In this document: one piece after another, positions 58,475-64,000 of the stretch
Layout: each line of letters starts with the position of its first letter
How positions within the stretch are numbered: position 1 is the first letter of the stretch
Source: Kiritimatiellia bacterium
Lineage (GTDB): Bacteria > Verrucomicrobiota > Kiritimatiellia > CAIQIC01 > JAGNIJ01
Reading direction: 5' to 3'
Length of the DNA stretch: 64,000 nt
Assembly: GCA_018001225.1 (NCBI GenBank)
Contig: JAGNIJ010000024.1
Span: forward strand, 1-64,000
Notes under the pieces: generated by a model
Database searches by the model: none
Told to the model about the DNA's origin: nothing
The model's input: only the letters and a program-made list of their open reading frames with translations
Made by a program: the position numbers and the translations under genes

Positions 58475-60981
58475 GCCCCGTGCAGGCCTCGCTGCTGGTG
58501 ACTCTCGCGCTGAACCTGGCGATGGGGATATTCGTGCTGGCGACGCAACCCGGCCGCGCGCTCAACCGCGTGTTCTTCGGCTTGAGCCTGGTGCTGGCGG
58601 GCTGGCTCATCGGGGTGTGGTCCATCACGCTGGCCGACACCGCCTTCTGGGCGGAGTTCTGGATTCGGCAAGCCTACGCGGTGGCCCTCCTGATCCCGAT
58701 CGTCGGGCAGTATCTCCGCCAGGCCGTCGTCGACCACGGCAGCCGCCGCATCCCCCGGGTCCGGCACGGGGCGGCGCTGTGGCTGGCGACGGGCGCGCTG
58801 GCCGCGTTGTGCCAGACGCCGTTCTTCCTGAAGGAGGTGCAGATGCCGACGGCCGGCCCGGGGCTGCCGTACGCGGTCTATGGGCCGGGCTTGTATGTCT
58901 TCACGGCGTATTACCTGGCGGCGTGGTGCCTGCTGGTCGGGCGGTTGATTCGCGACGCCCGTCATGCCACCGGGATTGTGCGGGCGGAACTGTACTTTGT
59001 GCTCCTGGGCCTGCCCAGCGGGTTGCTGTTCGGCGTGCTGTGCTCGATTGTCCTGCCCCTGTTGACCTCCGATTACGTATACGCCGCGCTGTCCCCCTTG
59101 AGCCTGATCCTCCTCGATGCGAGCATCGCCTACGGCATCGCCACGCGTCGCATCATGGAGGCCACTGAACTGTTGCGTCGCGTCACGGCCTACGCGCTGC
59201 TCACGACCTACCTGCTGGCCTTGTATCTCGCCGTCTGGTTTCCGGTCCATGACCTGACGCGGCGAATCTACGGGGAGTCCCTGCTCCCGCACATGGCCGC
59301 GGCCCTGGCCGTGGCGCTCTCCATGGCCCCGGCCTACGGGCGGCTGCAGCGCTTCTCCGCCCGGCTCTTCGTCAATGCGCGCCCGCTCAACGTGGCGACC
59401 GTTGTCCAGCGCGCCAGCCGGATCCTGGACTCCATCGGCACCATGGGCGACCTGCTCCAGCGCTTTGCCCGCGGTATCGCCGAGGCCGTGGACACGGACC
59501 GGGTCGTGATCCTCCTGCTCGGCCCGGAGACGTACGTTCAACAGTACCCCGACCCCCTCGCCGCGGCGGCCCTGTCGCTGGCGCCGGACGATGCCCTGGT
59601 CCGGGCGGTCCGGGAGCATGGCGAACCGTTGAGCGTGGACGTGGTCGAGCGCATCCGTCCGGCGCCGCTGCTGGCGGAAGCCGCCCGGCGCCTGAAAACC
59701 CTTCACGCGGCCATCGCCGCGCGTATCCATTCCAAGGACGGACTGGAGGGGCTGCTGTTGATGGGGCCCCGGTTGTCGGGACGCATCTACGGATCGGTGG
59801 AACTGGAGGCGCTGCCAATCCTGTGCAACCAGCTGGCCGTTGCCTTGGAGAACGCGCGCCTCTATACCCAGGTGCAGAACAGCAAAATCTACCACGAGAT
59901 ACTGCTCGACAGCCTGGTCAACGGCGTGATCGCGATCAACGAGGATCGCAAGGTCACGGTGTTCAATCGCGAGGCGCAACGCATCACGCGGCTCCAGCCG
60001 TCGGAGGTGCTGGGCCGGCTGGTCTCGGGTCTCCCGCCGCCCCTGGTATCCGCGCTGAACAACGCTTTCGACCGCGGGCGCGGACGCCGCGACCAGGACG
60101 TGGTGTTGCTGCACGAGGGCGGCGAGGAAACCCCCGTCCGCCTGGGCAGTTCGGTCTTCCATGGACATACCGGCCAGGTCCTGGGCGCCCTCGTGGTGTT
60201 CGCCGACCTCACGGCCCTGCGGCGCCTGGAAATGCAAGTGCGGCGCACGGACCGGCTCGCCAGCCTCGGCACGCTGGTCGCCGGCATGGCCCACGAAATC
60301 AAGAACCCGCTCGTGTCCATCAAGACTTTCACCCAGTTGCTGCCGGAGCGGTACGAGGACCCGGATTTCCGCATCACCTTCTCGTCACTCGTGGGGGACG
60401 AGGTGCAGCGGATCGACACGATCGTCAACCAGTTGCTTCACTTCAGCCGGCCCGCGCGGCCGCACCTGGTCCCTACGCCCCTGCACCAGGTTCTCCATTC
60501 CACGCTCCAACTGGTAACCCAGCAGGCACGGCAGAAAGGAATCGAGATGGCCATTCAGCTCCATGCGTCCCGGGACCGTGTCCGCGCGGATGCGAATCAG
60601 CTCAACCAGGCTTTCGTCAATGTCTTGCTCAACGGCATGGATGCCATCCACGGCGCCGACAGGGCGATCATCATCGCCACGGAGAACCTGGAGGCGGTGC
60701 CATATGCCGCCCGGTTCGCGGACAGCACCCAGGATGTCGGCCCGCCGTATATCCGCGTGGGCATCACGGACACGGGCGAGGGCATCCCGCCCGAAAACCT
60801 TGCCCGGGTGTTCGATCCCTTTTTCACTACTAAGAATCATGGAACGGGCCTGGGTCTCTCCGTCGCGCACGGCATTGTTCAGGAACATGGCGGCATCATG
60901 GACGTGAGCAGCGAGGTGGGCAGGGGGACGACGTTCCACCTCTATTTTCCCCTGCTGCCGCCCGGGGAGCCCGCAGCATGA
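58471..60981 (+). CDS. Multi-span membrane sensor histidine kinase (7TM-GAF-PAS-HisKA-HATPase)
   Basis: The 836-residue kinase starts at a GTG overlapping the ketosynthase stop. It has about nine hydrophobic segments in residues 5-300 (such as LLVTLALNLAMGIFVLAT and VYGPGLYVFTAYYLAAWCLL), a GAF-like domain (about 310-475), a PAS domain (YHEILLDSLVNGVIAINEDR, about 475-590), HisKA with AHEIKNPLVSIKTFTQLLPE (H608) and the ATPase (NVLLNGMDAIHGADR, VGITDTGEGIPPEN, GTGLGLSVAHGIVQEHGG). This plan resembles PrsK kinases of exosortase systems and HisKA_7TM sensors. It should pass phosphate to the NtrC-type regulator two genes down. Confidence 0.88.
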   Translation: MSPVQASLLVTLALNLAMGIFVLATQPGRALNRVFFGLSLVLAGWLIGVWSITLADTAFWAEFWIRQAYAVALLIPIVGQYLRQAVVDHGSRRIPRVRHGAALWLATGALAALCQTPFFLKEVQMPTAGPGLPYAVYGPGLYVFTAYYLAAWCLLVGRLIRDARHATGIVRAELYFVLLGLPSGLLFGVLCSIVLPLLTSDYVYAALSPLSLILLDASIAYGIATRRIMEATELLRRVTAYALLTTYLLALYLAVWFPVHDLTRRIYGESLLPHMAAALAVALSMAPAYGRLQRFSARLFVNARPLNVATVVQRASRILDSIGTMGDLLQRFARGIAEAVDTDRVVILLLGPETYVQQYPDPLAAAALSLAPDDALVRAVREHGEPLSVDVVERIRPAPLLAEAARRLKTLHAAIAARIHSKDGLEGLLLMGPRLSGRIYGSVELEALPILCNQLAVALENARLYTQVQNSKIYHEILLDSLVNGVIAINEDRKVTVFNREAQRITRLQPSEVLGRLVSGLPPPLVSALNNAFDRGRGRRDQDVVLLHEGGEETPVRLGSSVFHGHTGQVLGALVVFADLTALRRLEMQVRRTDRLASLGTLVAGMAHEIKNPLVSIKTFTQLLPERYEDPDFRITFSSLVGDEVQRIDTIVNQLLHFSRPARPHLVPTPLHQVLHSTLQLVTQQARQKGIEMAIQLHASRDRVRADANQLNQAFVNVLLNGMDAIHGADRAIIIATENLEAVPYAARFADSTQDVGPPYIRVGITDTGEGIPPENLARVFDPFFTTKNHGTGLGLSVAHGIVQEHGGIMDVSSEVGRGTTFHLYFPLLPPGEPAA

Positions 60982-62957
60982 AGCCCGTGCCGCTGGTACA
61001 TCTCTATACCCAGGACGAGGTCCTTGTCCGGCGTGCGTGCGGCTTGTTGGACGGACTCGCCGTGGTGCGGCCCGTGGCGACGCCGGCGGCTTTCGAAGCC
61101 CTCTTCGACCGGGGCGCCGGCCTGCTGGCGGTGGTCGACCTGCGGGCCGATGAGGCGGTGCCGCTGATCCGGGGCGTGATGGAGATAGAACCCCGCGCGG
61201 TCGTCGTGGCCCTGGGCGTTCCCGGCTCGGAACCGGCACGCGCCGCGGACGCCGCCGGCGTGTATGCCGTCGAGGACCCCGAGTTGACCCGGGCCCGCTT
61301 TCAGCAGCTTATCTTGCATGCGGCCGGCCATCTCCGCCTCCTGCATGAGAACGAGGCCTGGCGGCAGGAGGCCCTGGCGGTCCGGGCCCGGCCCGAGCCC
61401 GAGGCTTCCGCGCGGCGGCCCCCGCCGCGCTACCCCGGAAATCTCTGTCCCGTAGGCGACGTGGAAACGCTGCTGCAATCCATGGCGGAGGATGTGGCCG
61501 CGTCGGTGAGAGTGTCCCGCGTGGGCATCTTCTGCCGCGCGCGCGACAGCGAGACTTTTAAGTGGCGGGGCGGCCTTCGCTGCCTGGAGGGCGTCGAGGC
61601 GCTCGAGTATGGGCCGCGCGACGCGCTGGTGCGGTGGCTCGCCCTGCACGCGCACCTGGTCTCCCGTGAAAATCTCTCGCATGTCCGTGAAGCCGACGCA
61701 CGCTGGCTTCTGCAGCAGACCCTCGATACGCTGGGCGCTGAAATCCTGCTGCCGCTGCAGGCCCGCGGCCGACTGCTCGGATGGTTGTACGTCGGCCACC
61801 GTGTCACGGGCCTGCCGTTCGAGTCCGTCCACTTGGAGGACCTCGCGGCGCTGGCCGAACACGTCTCCACCACCCTGGAGCACGCCCTGCTGTACGAGGA
61901 ACTGGCCGTCCAGAAAACGCTGGCCGAAACCCTCTTGCAAAGCCTGCCCACGGGCATTGTGGCCGTGGATGCCGAGGGCATCATCCGCTGGTTCAACGAC
62001 GAGGCCGCGCGGATTTTCCAGGCCGCCGCCGACCAGGTCATGGGCCGGAAGGTGGAGGCTCTGGGTGCCGGCCCCGCTGACCTGATTCGGCGTGCCCTGG
62101 CCGGGGAGGCCCTGCGGCACCCGCAGGAGTGGCGCGAGCCCGGCGGGCGGGACGTCCTCACGGCCCGGGCGCAACGGCTCGACAGCGCTTCCGGCTGCCT
62201 GGGCGCGGTCCTCTTCGTGCAGGACGTCACCGCCGAGCGCGAACTGAAGGAACGGCAGGCGCAGGTGGAACGGGCCGCGTTCTGGGCGGAACTGGCCGCG
62301 GGCATGTCCCACGAGATACGTAACCCGCTGGTCGCCATCAAGACCTTCGCGCAACTCCTGCCCGAGCGATACGAGGAGGACGAGTTCCGGCACGAGTTTG
62401 CCGAAGTCGTCTCACAGGAGGTGGATCGTCTCAACCGCATCATCGACCACATTAACCGCTTTGCGCACCCGCCTAGGCTGAATCTCGAAAACGCGGCCGT
62501 GCGGGACGTCATCGACCAGGGACTTGAAATGGTCCGCCAGGTCGCGTTCCCGACCGGCATCCCCGTGCACCAGGAACTCGATCACGACCTTTGGCCCATC
62601 CGGGGTGACGCCCGCGCCCTCGCGGAATGCGTGATGCATCTCGTCGTCAATTCCCTCGAGGCCGCCCAGGGCCGGAGCGACCCCCGCGTGGAACTGGTGG
62701 CGCGCAATGCGGCCGGAGCCGAATCCGGGCGGCATGTCCTGTTAGCGGTCGTGGACAACGGGCCGGGCATGGATCCCGGGATCCGCGACAAGGTCTTTTC
62801 CCCGTTCTATACCACGAAGGCGCGGGGCATGGGGCTGGGCCTGGCCATCGTACAGCGCGTGGTCATGGACCATAACGGCACCATACACGTGGAGACCGGC
62901 CCCGACGGCACCGAGGTAACCCTGCGGCTGCCGGCCGCCATGGAGACGCCGACATGA
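60978..62957 (+). CDS. Soluble sensor histidine kinase (receiver-like-GAF-PAS-HisKA-HATPase)
   Basis: The 659-residue kinase overlaps the one before by ATGA. Residues 1-115 look like a receiver remnant (VHLYTQDEVLVRRA, LLAVVDLRADEAVPL) without the usual acidic pair. Then come a GAF domain (about 160-310), a PAS domain (LLQSLPTGIVAVDAEGIIRW, about 320-430), HisKA with AAGMSHEIRNPLVAIKTFAQ (H445) and the ATPase domain (HLVVNSLEAAQGRS, VVDNGPGMDPGI, GMGLGLAIVQRVVMDHNG). Its kinase core is close to that of the preceding gene (LLPERYE after the H-box in both), so they are duplicates with different sensor parts. Confidence 0.88.
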   Translation: MKPVPLVHLYTQDEVLVRRACGLLDGLAVVRPVATPAAFEALFDRGAGLLAVVDLRADEAVPLIRGVMEIEPRAVVVALGVPGSEPARAADAAGVYAVEDPELTRARFQQLILHAAGHLRLLHENEAWRQEALAVRARPEPEASARRPPPRYPGNLCPVGDVETLLQSMAEDVAASVRVSRVGIFCRARDSETFKWRGGLRCLEGVEALEYGPRDALVRWLALHAHLVSRENLSHVREADARWLLQQTLDTLGAEILLPLQARGRLLGWLYVGHRVTGLPFESVHLEDLAALAEHVSTTLEHALLYEELAVQKTLAETLLQSLPTGIVAVDAEGIIRWFNDEAARIFQAAADQVMGRKVEALGAGPADLIRRALAGEALRHPQEWREPGGRDVLTARAQRLDSASGCLGAVLFVQDVTAERELKERQAQVERAAFWAELAAGMSHEIRNPLVAIKTFAQLLPERYEEDEFRHEFAEVVSQEVDRLNRIIDHINRFAHPPRLNLENAAVRDVIDQGLEMVRQVAFPTGIPVHQELDHDLWPIRGDARALAECVMHLVVNSLEAAQGRSDPRVELVARNAAGAESGRHVLLAVVDNGPGMDPGIRDKVFSPFYTTKARGMGLGLAIVQRVVMDHNGTIHVETGPDGTEVTLRLPAAMETPT

Positions 62958-64000
62958 AGCATCTTCTGATCGTGGATGACGAATTGGGAAGCCGGGAATC
63001 CCTCAAGCAGGTCTTCGTGCGCGACTATCGCGTGTCGCTGGCGGCCGACGCGGCCGAAGCGCTAAGGATCCTCGCGCTCGGCGACGTGGACCTCGTGTTG
63101 CTGGATGTCCTGATGCCGCAGCGTGACGGACTATCCCTGCTCCGGGAGATCATGGAAAGCTACGCCCACGTGGCCGTGATCATGGTCAGCGGGTCGACAT
63201 CCGTCCGCCCCGTGGTCGAATCGATCCAGGCCGGAGCCCTGGACTACCTGCCCAAGCCGTTCGAGGTGGACGATGCCCGGCGCATGGTTGCCCGCGCCCT
63301 GGAGCGCGCGGCGCTCAAGCGGAAGGTCGAGGCCCTCCAGCGGGAGGTGCTGCGCGAGTATCCCGTGCAGGATATCATCGGCCAGGCGCCGTCCTTCCTC
63401 CACGCCATCGAGACCATCCGCAAGTCCGCCGAGAGCGCCGCCACGGTGTTGATCGAGGGCGAGAGCGGCACCGGCAAGGAATTGATGGCGCGTCTCCTGC
63501 ATGCCCGGAGCGGCCGGCACGACGAGCCCTTTGTCGCCGTCCATTGCGCCTCCCTGCCGGAAACGCTCATGGAGAGCGAATTGTTCGGCCACGAGAAGGG
63601 CGCCTTCACCAGCGCCGACCGGCGTCGAGCGGGACGTTTCGACATGGCCGGGGCCGGGACGATCTTCTTTGATGAAATCGGCGAGATGCCGTTGACCACG
63701 CAGGTCAAGCTGCTGCGGGTGCTCCAGGAGCACGAGTACATGCGGGTTGGCGGAACCCAGCTCATCAAGACCCGCGCCCGCGTGGTGGCGGCGACGTCCC
63801 GCGATCTCCGCGCGGAAGTGACGGCGCATCGTTTCCGGGACGATCTCTTCTACCGTTTGAACGTGGTGCCCGTCCGGCTCCCTCCCCTGCGCGAGCGCCG
63901 CGAGGATATCCCCCTCCTGCTGGACCATTTCCTCGGGGTGCTCCGCGGGCCGTTGAATGCGCGCGCCCAGCGCTTCGGCGGCGCGGCGCGGGTGCTGATC
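62954..64000 (+). CDS. NtrC-type sigma-54-dependent response regulator, cut by window end
   Basis: The first 349 residues are present: a receiver (LLIVDDELGSRES, VLLDVLMPQRDG with D51, YLPKPFE with K101) and an AAA+ domain with Walker A GESGTGKE (169-176), Walker B GTIFFDEIGE (235-244) and FYRLNVVPVRLPPLRERRED. The sigma-54-contacting loop reads KGAFTSADRR instead of GAFTGA (S220 for Gly). The C-terminal DNA-binding domain is beyond the window. The gene overlaps the second kinase by ATGA, so it is their cognate regulator. The sigma-54-like site at 55775 is a candidate target. Confidence 0.93.
   Translation, partial: MKHLLIVDDELGSRESLKQVFVRDYRVSLAADAAEALRILALGDVDLVLLDVLMPQRDGLSLLREIMESYAHVAVIMVSGSTSVRPVVESIQAGALDYLPKPFEVDDARRMVARALERAALKRKVEALQREVLREYPVQDIIGQAPSFLHAIETIRKSAESAATVLIEGESGTGKELMARLLHARSGRHDEPFVAVHCASLPETLMESELFGHEKGAFTSADRRRAGRFDMAGAGTIFFDEIGEMPLTTQVKLLRVLQEHEYMRVGGTQLIKTRARVVAATSRDLRAEVTAHRFRDDLFYRLNVVPVRLPPLRERREDIPLLLDHFLGVLRGPLNARAQRFGGAARVLI

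Noticed and set aside
58303-60294. A 663-codon minus-strand open frame across ketosynthase and kinase genes
   Set aside because: It is a Gln/Arg-rich shadow of the kinase gene, with no ribosome site.

Overview
This is 64 kb of bacterial chromosome, mostly high in G+C. It is Gram-negative in type: it carries a FadL-family channel, a TorF-like porin, an LpxC-family protein and pseudopilins. The genes for both subunits of DNA topoisomerase VI (uncommon in bacteria), the multidomain secreted proteins and the many families of dispersed palindromic repeats fit a member of the PVC group, Kiritimatiellota-like, or a related candidate phylum. This assignment is an inference from gene content only.

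Layout. 0-11 kb: a truncated AbrB-like gene, a fucose-isomerase-fold protein, then a tightly packed plus-strand run (coiled-coil membrane protein, PPC/DUF296, GtrB-like glycosyltransferase, CPBP protease, mtnA, thiL), followed by small genes, a YchF-like GTPase, a stand-alone Lrp ligand-binding (RAM) domain and an NCS2 permease. 11-18 kb: branched-chain amino acid genes ilvB-ilvN and leuC-leuD. A Y1/HUH gene between two copies of one repeat array lies between ilvN and leuC, and a hicB-hicA module lies between leuC and leuD. 18-22 kb: a YprB-like nuclease, recD2 and an M48 lipoprotein peptidase.

22-33 kb is visibly AT-richer. It holds seven consecutive type II secretion-like pseudopilin genes (three GspG-like, then H-, I-, J- and K-like) facing a 1484-residue secreted protein with carbohydrate-binding-like, lamin-tail and fibronectin III-like regions. 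33-41 kb is an accessory zone: an RHH-PIN pair, a nucleotidyltransferase pair, a frameshifted paralogue of the large secreted protein, a second hicBA, then top6B - GxxExxY - top6A and a REP-associated tyrosine transposase (RAYT) with its REPs. A dispersed repeat built on ACGCAAAGGCGCAAAGACGC lies on both sides of three of these small cassettes, and a REP pair lies in frame inside top6B.

41-51 kb: a degenerate LpxC-like protein, tRNA-Pro(UGG) with its 3' end duplicated downstream, a B12-binding/radical-SAM-like protein without the FeS cysteines, nadB, a Nudix hydrolase, a porin, a SagB-type nitroreductase and glgA. 51-64 kb looks like one regulated system. A minus-strand operon (FadL channel, receiver-kinase hybrid, VAO-type flavin oxidase) sits behind a good sigma-54-type promoter. 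Beyond an O-methyltransferase gene, a plus-strand operon encodes a beta-ketoacyl synthase, two related sensor kinases and an NtrC-type regulator cut by the window end. Every junction in this second operon is a 4-base stop/start overlap.
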